In this document: piece after piece, positions 44,313 through 53,301 of the stretch
Numbering within the stretch: the first letter of the stretch is position 1
Layout: each line of letters begins with the position of its first letter
Source: Sulfurimonas sp.
GTDB taxonomy: Bacteria > Campylobacterota > Campylobacteria > Campylobacterales > Sulfurimonadaceae
Reading direction: 5' to 3'
Assembly (NCBI GenBank): GCA_028687935.1
Contig: JAQTZE010000003.1
Location: 124,001-188,000 of the forward strand
Length of the DNA stretch: 64,000 bases
Program-made: the position numbers and the translations under genes
The notes under the pieces: model-generated
The model's database searches: none
What the model was told of the DNA's origin: nothing
What the model saw: only the letters and a program-made list of their open reading frames with translations

Positions 44313-45176
44313 CTATGAGTTCCTGAGTTCTTTATATTCTGTAGGAATAAGAAAATCTTCTATTTGTGTCATAGTATCATAAAATCCGTGTGCATAACCA
44401 ATTTCAAAGAGCTTGTTGATTGCTTTGTATTGTATATCACTCAAAGAGATCGAGTCGTCATTTGCATAAAGTTCGAGATATTTATCCAAAGTAGGCGCAT
44501 CTATACGCACAAGTTCACGCTCAAGCAACATCTTTGAGAGTCTCTCTTTGTGTTCTCTTGCAACTGATACCGCTTTTGTGAGCGTTGCTTCATATTGTAT
44601 AGCTTTATTGAGTGGCAAAGAGCGACGGATAGCCATACCGCCAAGAGGCAGGGGAAGTTCATTCCCTGCCAACTCCTGCCAGATATCCCACATTTCACGC
44701 TCAACTTCAAGCGCATCAGCATAAGTCAAAATACTTTCATGAATCAAAACACCAGCATCAACTACGCCATCAAGTACAGCTTGCTCTATCTCCAAAAAGT
44801 TCATATAGGTCACACGTGCATCAGGATATGCGATACGAAAGAGCATTGCGTTTGTAGTATGTTTTCCGCTGAGTGCCACTTTGAAGTTGCGTTTGAGTGT
44901 AGCCCCTTTTTTCTTGATAACTTTTGGACCATAACCCTCTCCAAAACTCACAGCAGTACGAAGCAAAGCATACTCCTCTTTGATGTGCGGATAGAGCGCG
45001 AAACTGATGGCGACAATGTCGTAAATGCCGTTAAGAGCATCTTCATTCAGTGTCTGTATATCTTTAGCAATGTTGTCAAATTGTGTGTTTTTCATATCAA
45101 CCCAGCCAAATTTTATGGCGTAATACATAAATATATCATCAGCATCTGGGGAGTGGGCAATAAGTGTTTTTTTCAA
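44313..45176 (-). CDS. mqnD: 1,4-dihydroxy-6-naphthoate synthase (futalosine pathway)
   Basis: A 287-residue periplasmic-binding-protein-like enzyme. It opens with IAHSPDADDIFMYYAI and contains FGEGYGPKV, a KVALSGKHTTNAMLFRI strand-turn and LPLPLGGMAIRRSL, matching MqnD. It converts cyclic de-hypoxanthine futalosine to dihydroxynaphthoate in the alternative menaquinone route used by Campylobacterota. MqnA is a related paralogue, but the HSPDADD opening favours MqnD. It is divergent from recA across 188 bases that hold the recA promoter. Confidence 0.88.
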   Translation of the reverse strand: MKKTLIAHSPDADDIFMYYAIKFGWVDMKNTQFDNIAKDIQTLNEDALNGIYDIVAISFALYPHIKEEYALLRTAVSFGEGYGPKVIKKKGATLKRNFKVALSGKHTTNAMLFRIAYPDARVTYMNFLEIEQAVLDGVVDAGVLIHESILTYADALEVEREMWDIWQELAGNELPLPLGGMAIRRSLPLNKAIQYEATLTKAVSVAREHKERLSKMLLERELVRIDAPTLDKYLELYANDDSISLSDIQYKAINKLFEIGYAHGFYDTMTQIEDFLIPTEYKELRNS

Positions 45177-45306
45177 TTTCTATCCATTATAAAATCATTT
45201 GTATATTCTAAAGTTGATTTTAACCAAATAAGGATAAAATTTCACTCAATTTACGCAGATACTTGGGTGTAAAAAAGAAATAAATATGACAAATTGAAAT
45301 ATTTTT

Positions 45307-45334
45307 TTGAAACTATTTAAAATTGCCATACAAT
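45307..45334 (+). promoter_or_regulatory. recA promoter
   Basis: TTGAAA (45307-45312) and TACAAT (45329-45334) are separated by 16 bases. The predicted start is near 45341. The leader contains a perfect 10-base palindrome, GTGAGCTCAC (45354-45363), ending just before the ATG. It overlaps the ribosome site and may be an operator or chance. Confidence 0.55.
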
Positions 45335-45364
45335 GAGTCTAAATTAAAAAGAAGTGAGCTCACA

Positions 45365-46402
45365 ATGGATGCAAACAAACAAAAATCATTAGACTTAGCA
45401 ATGAAACAAATCGATAAAGCGTTTGGAAAAGGCGCTTTAATGAGACTGGGCGATAAAGAATTTGAGCCTATAAAAGCGATAAGTACAGGTTCTCTCGGAC
45501 TCGATCTCGCACTTGGGATAGGTGGCGTGCCTCAAGGACGTGTTGTAGAGATTTATGGACCTGAGAGTTCTGGTAAAACAACATTAGCACTTCAAATTAC
45601 TGCAGAATGCCAAAAAGCAGGCGGTGTTTGTGCATTTATAGATGCTGAGCACGCTTTGGACGTAGTGTATGCTAAAAATCTTGGTGTCGATATCGACAAT
45701 CTTTTAGTATCTCAACCTGATTACGGTGAACAAGCACTTGATATTGTAGAAACAATAGCAAGAAGTGGGGCAATAGACCTAATCGTTATCGACTCAGTTG
45801 CGGCTCTTACTCCAAAGTCTGAGATAGAGGGCGAGATGTCTGATCAAAATGTCGGTGTTCAAGCACGTTTGATGTCTAAAGCACTCCGTAAACTTACAGG
45901 TGTTTTACATAAAATGAACTGTACAGTTATCTTTATCAACCAGATTCGTATGAAGATCGGTATGATGGGATATGGCTCTCCAGAGACTACAACAGGCGGG
46001 AATGCACTCAAATTTTACGCTTCTGTACGCATAGATGTCCGTCGTATTGCTGCACTAAAACAAGGTGAAAGCAATATAGGAAACCGCGTAAAAGCAAAAG
46101 TTATAAAAAATAAAGTTGCTCCACCATTTCGTCAGGCTGAGTTTGATATAATGTTTGGAGAGGGTATCTCTAAAGAGGGTGAGCTAGTCGATTACGGTGT
46201 CAAACTTGATATCATTGACAAAAGTGGGGCATGGTTCTCTTATGGAGAGACAAAACTCGGACAAGGGCGTGAAAATGTCAAAGCGAAGTTCAAAGAAGAA
46301 CCTGAGCTTGCACGTGAAATAGAAGAAAAAATAAAAGAAGCCATGGGCATGAGTACACTTATGACAATGGAAACTTCAGATATAGAAGAGTTCGACGAAT
46401 AA
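45365..46402 (+). CDS. recA: Recombinase RecA
   Basis: A 345-residue protein. The Walker A is [10 protein letters not shown] near residue 64. Walker [11 protein letters not shown], the L1/L2 regions around [19 protein letters not shown] and [11 protein letters not shown], and a C-terminal acidic tail are as expected. It catalyses strand exchange in recombinational repair and in natural transformation. The track begins at a TTG (45323) that lies in the -10 element. The ATG at 45365 (MDANKQKS) is the real start. recA is followed by eno after 20 bases, as in Campylobacter. Confidence 0.98.
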   Translation: MDANKQKSLDLAMKQIDKAFGKGALMRLGDKEFEPIKAISTGSLGLDLALGIGGVPQGRVVEIYGPESSGKTTLALQITAECQKAGGVCAFIDAEHALDVVYAKNLGVDIDNLLVSQPDYGEQALDIVETIARSGAIDLIVIDSVAALTPKSEIEGEMSDQNVGVQARLMSKALRKLTGVLHKMNCTVIFINQIRMKIGMMGYGSPETTTGGNALKFYASVRIDVRRIAALKQGESNIGNRVKAKVIKNKVAPPFRQAEFDIMFGEGISKEGELVDYGVKLDIIDKSGAWFSYGETKLGQGRENVKAKFKEEPELAREIEEKIKEAMGMSTLMTMETSDIEEFDE

Positions 46403-46422
46403 CTTAAAAAAGAGGTAAATAT

Positions 46423-47691
46423 ATGTTTATAGATAATGTTAGTGCGATAGAAGTAATGGATTCACGTGGAAATCCAACAGTAAAAGCAACAGTAGTACTC
46501 AGTGATGGAACAGTAGCAAGTGCAATCGTGCCTTCAGGTGCGAGTACAGGAAAGCGTGAGGCGCTTGAACTACGTGATGGCGGAAGTCGTTATATGGGCA
46601 AAGGCGTATTACAAGCAGTTGAAAATGTTAACTCTCAAATCTCTGACGCACTTATCGGTATGTCTCCATTTAATCAAGCGGTTATTGATGCAGAAATGAA
46701 GCAACTAGATGGAACTGAGAATTATGGAAACCTTGGTGCAAACGCAGTACTTGGTGTTTCTATGGCTGTTGCACGTGCTGCAGCACAAAGTCTTGGTGTG
46801 CCACTATACCGTTATTTAGGTGGAGCAAACGCAATGGTTATGCCTACGCCTATGCTTAACATTATCAATGGTGGAAGCCATGCAGATAACTCTGTAGACT
46901 TTCAGGAATATATGATTATGCCTATCGGTTTTGAAGATTTTGCTACATCTCTTCAAGCATCTGCTGAAGTTTATCATAACCTCAAAGCGATTTTAAAAGC
47001 AAAAAAACACAATACTGCTCTTGGGGATGAGGGTGGTTTTGCACCAGATTTAGGTTCAAATGAAGAGCCTATTCAGATCATCATGGAAGCAATTGAAAAA
47101 GCTGGTTATAAAGCTGGAGAGCAAATGGCTATCGCACTTGACGTTGCTGCTTCTGAGCTTGTGTGTGAAGGCGGTTATAGACTTGATTCTGAGAACAGAA
47201 CTGTAAGTTCAGCAGAATTAGTTGACTACTACGTTGACCTTTGTTCAAAATATCCAATTGTATCTATCGAAGATGGTCTCAGTGAAGATGACTGGGCTGG
47301 CTGGAAAATCCTTACTGAAAAACTAGGAAACAAAGTACAACTTGTTGGAGATGACCTTTTTGTTACAAACGCAAGCATCTTAAATGAAGGTATCCAAAAA
47401 GGTATCGCTAACTCTATCCTTATCAAACCAAACCAAATCGGTTCAGTTTCTGAGACGATGCAAACAGTGCGTTTAGCACAGAGAAACGGTTACAAATGTG
47501 TTATGAGTCACCGTTCAGGCGAGAGTGAAGATGCGTTTATCGCTGATTTTGCAGTTGCACTAAACTGTGGAGAGATCAAAACTGGCTCAACTGCACGTGG
47601 CGAGAGAACAGCTAAATACAACCGTCTTTTGGAGATTGAAAATGAAGTTGCGTATGGCGAATATTTAGGTTCGACACTTTTTAAACACTAA
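46423..47691 (+). CDS. eno: Enolase
   Basis: A 422-residue glycolytic enzyme that interconverts 2-phosphoglycerate and phosphoenolpyruvate. Motifs are [31 protein letters not shown], the catalytic [23 protein letters not shown], and the signature [14 protein letters not shown], with the Lys/His region [10 protein letters not shown] near the end. The AAGAGG ribosome site is clear. It lies between recA and the FtsB-like gene in a row of plus-strand genes. Confidence 0.98.
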   Translation: MFIDNVSAIEVMDSRGNPTVKATVVLSDGTVASAIVPSGASTGKREALELRDGGSRYMGKGVLQAVENVNSQISDALIGMSPFNQAVIDAEMKQLDGTENYGNLGANAVLGVSMAVARAAAQSLGVPLYRYLGGANAMVMPTPMLNIINGGSHADNSVDFQEYMIMPIGFEDFATSLQASAEVYHNLKAILKAKKHNTALGDEGGFAPDLGSNEEPIQIIMEAIEKAGYKAGEQMAIALDVAASELVCEGGYRLDSENRTVSSAELVDYYVDLCSKYPIVSIEDGLSEDDWAGWKILTEKLGNKVQLVGDDLFVTNASILNEGIQKGIANSILIKPNQIGSVSETMQTVRLAQRNGYKCVMSHRSGESEDAFIADFAVALNCGEIKTGSTARGERTAKYNRLLEIENEVAYGEYLGSTLFKH

Positions 47692-47701
47692 GCACAACTG
47701 T

Positions 47702-47980
47702 ATGCAAAATGAAGAGCTTTATGACACAATAGATAACTCGCAGGGTCTGACGCAACGTTATCTCGGTGTACCGCTTGCGAAATTTTTGCTTATGTTTTTT
47801 ATAGTCACTGGCTTTGGCGTTTACTTAGGTATGTTGCTCTATGGAACAAACTCACTTGAAGTTCTCTTCGGGCTTCAAGATTACGAAACGTATCTTCAAA
47901 GTGAAGTCGACAGACTCAAAAATGAAAACGCAGAACTGCAGCGGGAGTATTTTGAGCTTAAAGAGATTTCTGCTCAATAA
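47702..47980 (+). CDS. FtsB/DivIC-like small membrane protein
   Basis: A 92-residue protein with a short cytoplasmic start, one membrane helix (~27-47), and a C-terminal coiled coil (SEVDRLKNENAELQREYFELKEI). This is the layout of septum-formation initiator proteins (FtsB/DivIC), which link the divisome to peptidoglycan synthesis. It sits directly after eno, where Campylobacter has a similar small ORF. The ribosome site is weak, so it may be coupled to eno. Confidence 0.75.
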   Translation: MQNEELYDTIDNSQGLTQRYLGVPLAKFLLMFFIVTGFGVYLGMLLYGTNSLEVLFGLQDYETYLQSEVDRLKNENAELQREYFELKEISAQ

Positions 47981-47982
47981 CT

Positions 47983-47991
47983 TGCTATAAT
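47983..47991 (+). promoter_or_regulatory. Extended -10 promoter for the AMIN protein gene
   Basis: TTGCTATAAT, with the hexamer at 47986-47991, is a textbook extended -10 for this phylum. It lies three to eleven bases after the previous stop. The transcript is expected near 47998, giving a leader of about 27 bases before the AAGGAG site. Confidence 0.65.
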
Positions 47992-48024
47992 ACCCGCTAA
48001 CTAAAATGCCCAAGGAGCAAAGTG

Positions 48025-48687
48025 ATGAAGGTTTTGATAGCAATATTTTTACTTTTATCTCTTCTTAATGCTAGAGAAAATCCCTTTTTTCCATCTGAAG
48101 GAGAAAAGGAACTCTCCTATACATCCAATGATGTAAAAAAACTTCCCTCACTCCAACGTGCAACAATCTCTCTCCCTTCAAAAGCAAGAGTACTTGAGAG
48201 TGTTACTATAAAATATAAAAATCTTGATGGTTCAATAGAGAGTAAGACGGTCGAAGTTGAAAATAGAGTCGATTGGCATTTACCGCTTTTTATTACACAG
48301 AGTTATCCATCTTCAGATGCTGCTGAGAATAAAAGTGAAAAAAAAGAGAAAGTAACATCATCTAAAGCGAATATAAATACAGAAAGAAATGAAAAAATTG
48401 CTTCTATAACAAACGCTGACTTTTATGCATCAGGGAAAACTCTACAAATAAAGACAAAAGATGAATTGATACGAAACTTTTTACTCTCAAATCCACATAG
48501 AATTGTTCTTGATTTTAAGAAAGATGCAGTAGTTAAAGCCTCTTCACAAGAGATCTCACAGAGCATATTTTCGAAAATTAGAGTAGGAAATCACTCTGGC
48601 TATTACCGTATAGTTATCGAACTAGACGGACACTACAGATATAAATTATCAAATACGAACAACGGGTACAAAATCACACTTCAATAG
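48025..48687 (+). CDS. AMIN-domain periplasmic protein
   Basis: A protein of 220 residues with a signal peptide (MKVLIAIFLLLSLLNA). A low-complexity Lys/Ser/Glu linker near 100-130 is followed by an AMIN-like domain (GKTLQIKTKDELIRNFLLSNPHRIVLDFK...RVGNHSGYYRIVIELDG). AMIN domains bind peptidoglycan and place amidases or secretins. The start at 48025, rather than the GTG 48022, is supported by AAGGAG eight bases upstream. Its position after eno and the FtsB-like gene suggests a cell-envelope role. Confidence 0.82.
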   Translation: MKVLIAIFLLLSLLNARENPFFPSEGEKELSYTSNDVKKLPSLQRATISLPSKARVLESVTIKYKNLDGSIESKTVEVENRVDWHLPLFITQSYPSSDAAENKSEKKEKVTSSKANINTERNEKIASITNADFYASGKTLQIKTKDELIRNFLLSNPHRIVLDFKKDAVVKASSQEISQSIFSKIRVGNHSGYYRIVIELDGHYRYKLSNTNNGYKITLQ

Positions 48688-48688
48688 T

Positions 48689-48856
48689 CTATGAGCGAAA
48701 AAAAGAGTGTAAAAACTTTAACAATCCTCTCTCTTTTTTCTCTTCTTCAAGTTTATAGGCCTTGGGTTTATTCTTTTTGCGCTCTTCTTGTAGCTTCTCT
48801 TCGAGATATCTAGATGCGAGTTTCAAAAACGTAGGTTCAAAGTTACTCAAAATCAA
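48689..48856 (-). CDS. Small basic protein downstream of motor-like pair (tentative)
   Basis: An ORF of about 55 codons that overlaps the end of the MotB-like gene by 14 bases. A TTG at 48856 is preceded by GAGAGG four bases upstream. The peptide is helical and highly charged (EEKLQEERKKNKPKAYKLEEEKKERG) and ends FLHSFFRS. The good ribosome site and coupling suggest it is translated. The function is unknown, and it could be a small cytoplasmic partner of the motor pair. Confidence 0.5.
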   Translation of the reverse strand: MILSNFEPTFLKLASRYLEEKLQEERKKNKPKAYKLEEEKKERGLLKFLHSFFRS

Positions 48857-49958
48857 GTATCCTCTCAATCTCATTCATTGCATCATCATTTTTAAGTGTA
48901 AATTTTATCTCTATTCTTCGTGAGAGATCTTTATCCTCTTTTCCATTAGCCCCTGTGATTGCGTCTTGATCCGATCTTCCGCTTGAGAGTAGCAGTGGTT
49001 TGAGATTATTTTTTTGCGTAAAGTCCAAAGTTAGCAGATAGTTCATAACAGCAAAGGCTCTTTTTTGAGAGAGATTGAGGTTATAGAGATACTCTCCATC
49101 GCTGTCTGTGTGTCCTTCAATGATAATCTTATCGAGTTGCTTTTTGATGGTTTTATTGGATGTGAGGGCACCGACATAGTTGATAAATACTTTTTTAAGC
49201 TCCTGCTTGGATGATTCCTTAAGTTCAGCACTTCCTTTGTCAAATAAAATGCTCGAAGAGAGTCTCAAAGAACCATTTTTAGAATCAATTTGTACATTTT
49301 TACCCAAGCTTTTTTTGAGTTCAGCGATAACTTTTATCTTGATGCCTGTGAGACTTTTTATCTTGGCTTTTTGCTCTTGAAGTTTTGTAATTAAGATATC
49401 ATATTTGCTCTGTTTTTGCTCTAGTGCCTGAAGCATCTTTAAGAGCTCATCATCTTTGAGTTTGAGTGCATCTTCTTTACTTGTCAATTCGCTCGATAAA
49501 ATCAAGACTTTATTCTCATAATCCTCTAAGCTTTTGTTTTGTGCGCTAATATTGGACTCTGCTTCATCAAAAAGATTTTGCATGATGATGATTTTAGAGT
49601 TGAAATCATCTATTTGCATGGTCTGAGAGAGAAGAATATTGTTGAGATTTGTAATCTCTTGCGTTTTAAGTTCAAGGAGATTTTTGGATATAAGCAACTC
49701 TTTTTCTTTATCGCTGAGTTCGCTTGATCTATGAGCAAGAAGAGCTTGCAGTTTTTGCACTTCTGAATCACGCAACAACAGTAGTTGCAATGAACTCTCA
49801 AGCGAACTCTCTTTACTCTCTAAGTTAGATTTGAGAACGATGGATTTTACAACGATAGCGCCGATAAGTAAGATAAAAACAAAGAGCAAACCTGCCATAA
49901 GGTCCGCATAAGAGAGCCAGAAGTTTGTCTCTTCGTCTTTTTTATTCTTTCTAAACAT
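48843..49958 (-). CDS. MotB-like OmpA-family protein with long coiled-coil
   Basis: A 371-residue protein. Its N-terminus (NFWLSYADLMAGLLFVFILL) is a stator-type membrane helix with the proton-binding Asp at residue 19. Residues ~45-215 are a long coiled coil with heptad Leu/Ile/Lys/Glu. Residues ~225-365 are an OmpA/MotB peptidoglycan-binding domain (IIIEGHTDSDGEYLYNLNLSQKRA, LSRRIEIKF). It pairs with the MotA-like protein encoded upstream, the two joined without a gap. The coiled coil, far longer than in flagellar MotB, would span the periplasm. The driven process is unknown. Confidence 0.85.
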   Translation of the reverse strand: MFRKNKKDEETNFWLSYADLMAGLLFVFILLIGAIVVKSIVLKSNLESKESSLESSLQLLLLRDSEVQKLQALLAHRSSELSDKEKELLISKNLLELKTQEITNLNNILLSQTMQIDDFNSKIIIMQNLFDEAESNISAQNKSLEDYENKVLILSSELTSKEDALKLKDDELLKMLQALEQKQSKYDILITKLQEQKAKIKSLTGIKIKVIAELKKSLGKNVQIDSKNGSLRLSSSILFDKGSAELKESSKQELKKVFINYVGALTSNKTIKKQLDKIIIEGHTDSDGEYLYNLNLSQKRAFAVMNYLLTLDFTQKNNLKPLLLSSGRSDQDAITGANGKEDKDLSRRIEIKFTLKNDDAMNEIERILDFE

Positions 49959-51089
49959 CTATCTGTCTCTTACCTGATTTGCTACCATTTGATGATACTT
50001 TCTGATGCTCTCTTGGACTTCTTGACTCTCTTGTGAGACATGCGCTGCAAAATCAGCAAGCTTGATGACGATATTTCCGACTTCGCTGTCTATTTTTGTA
50101 AAAGTAAGGCTCAGTGAGCTATTGAGTTCTGCGCTGAAGAGTTTTGTCGTTTTTTCAAAACTTCTTGTCGCTACTGTAAAGTCGACAAGCGCTTTATCGA
50201 TATGGTTTCTCGCACCAACAGCACTTTGTGACTTGTCAACTTCGCCAAGTACATCTTTAAGGTCGTCTGATGCTTTATAGAGATGCGTTGCAAGAACTGT
50301 AAAATTTTGGTTGCTCTCATGCATGATCTTCTCAAAACTTTCAAGATGTTGGGTGTTGAGTGTTTTGATAAAGTCCAGATCAAAAGTCTCTTTAAGAGCC
50401 AAGATGAGTCTTTGCTCTTTTTTATTGTTTTGCTCTTCTCTTTGGATAAGTAGCTCTTCTTTTGTCCACAAAGATTCGGCAAAACTATTTTTAATCAGTG
50501 CAAAATAGGCATCTACTTTACTCAGACCTCTTTTTTCAAAATAAGTCCAGATAAGTGAGAGTAAGATACCGTAGATAGAAGCGAAAAACGCAGAGCCTAC
50601 GCCGCTAAGGAGCATGGAAATTTCATTATCAAGGGCTGCTGTTTCTTTGACAGAGAAGTTAGGCATGGAGATAGCGATAGCGATAAAAGTCCCTAAAATA
50701 CCGAGCATTGGGAAGATGGAAGAGGCGACAGAGACAAAGTTATTGTTTCTGATATCGGAGTAGTGTGTGTGAAGATAATTCTCAAGATCCAAAACAGACT
50801 TGTTTTTATCTCCTAAACGCAGCATAGTTGCGTTTATCTTCGTTTGTATCTCTTCTTCTAAGTCTGCGTAAGAGTTACGCATTTTACAGATACTATAGTT
50901 TGCATTGTGGCTTATGAAGAGTAAAAAGATAAAAAGTATAAAAGCTAAAATGGCTAAGGTGTGTAAAGATATATTTAAAGGGATGATACCAATAAAGCCT
51001 AGAGATACGAAGAGAAAAAAAAGAACAGGTATAGTAGAGATGACGACAAAGTTTGCAGAACATCCTTTTTTTGTTTGAAGAACTTGCAT
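49959..51089 (-). CDS. MotA/TolQ/ExbB-family proton channel with cytoplasmic tail
   Basis: A 376-residue protein. Two membrane segments lie near 15-62, and two more near 115-140 and 160-185 carry the MotA-like SSIFPMLGILGTFIAIAISMPNF and LSGVGSAFFASIYGILLSLIWTYFEK. A tail of about 190 helical residues follows in the cytoplasm. This four-helix plus long-tail form is like ZorA and other orphan stator proteins rather than TolQ. The start ATG is directly preceded by an AAACGCA word, with AGGA before that. It forms an ion-driven motor with the MotB-like product downstream. Confidence 0.85.
   Translation of the reverse strand: MQVLQTKKGCSANFVVISTIPVLFFLFVSLGFIGIIPLNISLHTLAILAFILFIFLLFISHNANYSICKMRNSYADLEEEIQTKINATMLRLGDKNKSVLDLENYLHTHYSDIRNNNFVSVASSIFPMLGILGTFIAIAISMPNFSVKETAALDNEISMLLSGVGSAFFASIYGILLSLIWTYFEKRGLSKVDAYFALIKNSFAESLWTKEELLIQREEQNNKKEQRLILALKETFDLDFIKTLNTQHLESFEKIMHESNQNFTVLATHLYKASDDLKDVLGEVDKSQSAVGARNHIDKALVDFTVATRSFEKTTKLFSAELNSSLSLTFTKIDSEVGNIVIKLADFAAHVSQESQEVQESIRKYHQMVANQVRDR
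50814..50836. repeat. Two AAACGCA words in inverted array (7-base spacer)
   Basis: TAAACGCA and TGCGTTTA face each other across GCATAGT within the MotA-like gene, making an 8-bp perfect inverted repeat. Confidence 0.8.
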
Positions 51090-51202
51090 TGCGTTTCCTA
51101 TAAATAAATGAGTATTGAATTATATACTAATTCTTATTCAATAAAATGGCACTTTATTAATAGAAAATGTGACAAATAGAGTCTGCGTTTAGTCTAATAG
51201 AG

Positions 51203-51247
51203 TATAATAAACCTTCTTGTTTTACCATCGTCCGCAACGTGGCGATG
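51203..51247 (+). promoter_or_regulatory. Promoter and leader hairpin of the CNNM gene
   Basis: A -10 hexamer TATAAT (51203-51208) predicts a start near 51215. The leader of about 67 bases contains a 7-bp stem with one G:U pair, CATCGTC/GGCGATG (51226-51232 and 51241-51247). It could be a small metal-sensing or attenuator structure, since the gene encodes an ion transporter. I cannot match it to a known riboswitch. The rest of 51090-51202 is A+T-rich spacer. Confidence 0.45.
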
Positions 51248-51281
51248 ATTTTATATACTATTTAAAGGGTTTTATTTTTTA

Positions 51282-52331
51282 ATGGACTTATTGTTACTTT
51301 TCTTTCTTTTATCCGTTAGTGTGTCGTTTTTGTGTTCTATTTTAGAAGCCGTTTTGTTATCCGTCAACAGATCTTATATCGCAGTATTGGAAAAAGAGAA
51401 CCCTAACGCAGGGAAACTTTTGAGAATGCACAAGCAAAATATCAATAAATCAATAGCCTCTATTTTAATTTTAAATACTATTGCAAATACTTTAGGTGCA
51501 GCAGCTGTCGGTGCGCAGGCATCTATCCTCTTTGGGAATGATGCAGTTGTGTACGTCTCTATTATTTTGACATTTGCTATTTTATTCTTTTCAGAGATTA
51601 TTCCAAAGACTATTGGAGCACTCTACTGGAAGCAACTTGCGCCTATGGCAGCACAATTTATTCGTGTTTTTATATGGTTGACATATCCTCTTATTCTTAC
51701 CACTCTTTTTGTTACAAACAGGATATCAAAAGGCAAAACTGACATGCACATCCTCACAAAAGATGAGCTTTTGGAAAGTATGCTTCTTAGTGAAGATGAT
51801 GGTGTTATCGATGAGAAAGAGTCAGATTTTATAGAAAACATTTTAAAGCTCAACTCCATCCGTGTGAGTGAAATTCTCACACCTCGCAGCGTTGTTTTTG
51901 CACTCAATGAAGAGATGAGTATTAAAGAAGTTATTGCCACAAAAGGTGCAATTTTTAAATTTTCACGTATTCCTGTCTATAAAAACTCGATAGAAGAGGT
52001 AAGTGGAATTGTTTTAACGAAGAAGATATTTAAGCAAGCACTGATAGATGACAGCGTGAGTGTTGCAAGTATCAAAAAAGATATCTACTCTATCAATGAA
52101 AAGATACCTGTTTCAAAAGCGCTTGACCTTTTTATAGCCAAAAAAGAGCATATGTTTTTGGTACGTGATAATTATGATCAAACAGAAGGTATCTTAACGC
52201 TTGAAGATTGTGTAGAGACTATCTTGGGTGTAGAGATCATGGATGAGAGTGATACGACTGCCGATATGCGTGAGCTTGCAAAAAGAAAGATGAAGCAAAA
52301 ACGCAAGGCTGTCCATCAAGCACAACACTAA
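51282..52331 (+). CDS. CNNM/CorC-family transporter (DUF21-CBS)
   Basis: A 349-residue protein. The N-terminal DUF21 domain has three to four membrane helices (FFLLSVSVSFLCSILEAVLLS; IILTFAILFFSEIIPKTIGA is the family signature). Residues ~180-315 form a CBS pair (ILTPRSVVFALNEE, FSRIPVYKNSIEEVSGIV, GILTLEDCVETILG). CNNM proteins export or regulate Mg2+ and other divalent ions. The corC/hlyC C-terminal domain is missing and replaced by a short basic tail (KRKMKQKRKAVHQAQH). Confidence 0.9.
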   Translation: MDLLLLFFLLSVSVSFLCSILEAVLLSVNRSYIAVLEKENPNAGKLLRMHKQNINKSIASILILNTIANTLGAAAVGAQASILFGNDAVVYVSIILTFAILFFSEIIPKTIGALYWKQLAPMAAQFIRVFIWLTYPLILTTLFVTNRISKGKTDMHILTKDELLESMLLSEDDGVIDEKESDFIENILKLNSIRVSEILTPRSVVFALNEEMSIKEVIATKGAIFKFSRIPVYKNSIEEVSGIVLTKKIFKQALIDDSVSVASIKKDIYSINEKIPVSKALDLFIAKKEHMFLVRDNYDQTEGILTLEDCVETILGVEIMDESDTTADMRELAKRKMKQKRKAVHQAQH

Positions 52332-52335
52332 GTAC

Positions 52336-53223
52336 TTACAACACTTCTTCTTTTTTTCTCAAAGCGCTTTTATTGATAAACAAAAGCGCTAAAACACTAA
52401 TCGCTCCACCAACTACAATATGCAACTCTATCGCTTCATCTAAGACAAACCAAGCGATGATGAGGGCAAAAACGGGAACCAAGAACATAAAAGAGCTTGT
52501 CTTTTCGCTTCCAAGTTTTCCTGCTGCTATAAAAAATATCGTTGTCGCAACACTTTGACCTAAGACCGAGATATACAAAAGTGCTATCCAAAATCTGCTT
52601 CCCTGCGCAAAGACTAGACTAAGATCTGAATTATAAGCATAGAAAAATGACGCTACAGCTGCTGTAATCGAGATAAAAAAGCTGTAATGCACGGGATGGA
52701 TATGTACCTGTGAGTGTTGTGAGAGCATCGTGACGCCTGCCCAAATCATAGCAGAGAGTAAAAAATAGATGTTGGAGCTGTTAAAAAAGAGAGAAAGATC
52801 ACTCAGCTCAAGCATCACAACTCCTCCAATTATCCCTAAAGCCAATCCAAAATATTGAATATTTGCCAATCTTCTTCGAAAGATAAGTGCGACAAGCAAG
52901 AAGGTCATCACTGGACTCAGCGTCGTGATGATGACACTCCCTGAGCCTGCGAGGCCGTATTTGATACCTAAAAAAGAGGAGACCATAAAAGAGATATTGA
53001 GCAGAGAACTTCCAAAGATAAACTTTAGACTTGAAACATTCAGGCTCAGAGGTTTTTTGAGAAAATATAAAATAGGTAAAAAAGAGAGGCTGACGATAAA
53101 AAAACGCCAAAAGACGATGACATCGACAGGAAGTTCTGCTGTGAGGATCTTTAACGCACTCCAGCCGCCGCCCCATAAAAACATTGAAAGTATAAGAAGG
53201 TAGGTAAAATGTGCTTGTTTCAT
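52336..53223 (-). CDS. EamA-family drug/metabolite exporter
   Basis: A 295-residue protein with about ten membrane helices in two EamA repeats. The first repeat shows FLWGGGWSALKIL and FWRFFIVSLSFLPILYFLKKP. The second shows MIWAGVTMLSQHSQVHIHP and FLVPVFALIIAWFVLDEAIELHIVVGGAISVLAL. The substrate is unknown; amino acids or metabolites are typical. The track starts at a TTG (53232), but the ATG at 53223 is more likely. One base before it lies a TGCGTTT word, and no clear ribosome site is present. It is convergent with the CNNM gene. Confidence 0.87.
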   Translation of the reverse strand: MKQAHFTYLLILSMFLWGGGWSALKILTAELPVDVIVFWRFFIVSLSFLPILYFLKKPLSLNVSSLKFIFGSSLLNISFMVSSFLGIKYGLAGSGSVIITTLSPVMTFLLVALIFRRRLANIQYFGLALGIIGGVVMLELSDLSLFFNSSNIYFLLSAMIWAGVTMLSQHSQVHIHPVHYSFFISITAAVASFFYAYNSDLSLVFAQGSRFWIALLYISVLGQSVATTIFFIAAGKLGSEKTSSFMFLVPVFALIIAWFVLDEAIELHIVVGGAISVLALLFINKSALRKKEEVL

Positions 53224-53301
53224 GAAACGCAAGAATAGCTGACTTTCTTACATTGTGTGCTTAAAAATGATGTAAAACTTCTGCAAACGCAGAAGTTTAG
53301 A

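Noticed and set aside
44595-45272. 225-codon plus-strand ORF opposite mqnD
   Set aside because: It is antisense to mqnD, cysteine- and phenylalanine-rich without domain features, and extends past the mqnD start into its upstream region.
48843-51089. Complete Zorya defence system
   Set aside because: The MotA/MotB-like pair recalls ZorAB, but no zorC, zorD or zorE lies beside it, and the long coiled coil in the B subunit is not a ZorB feature.
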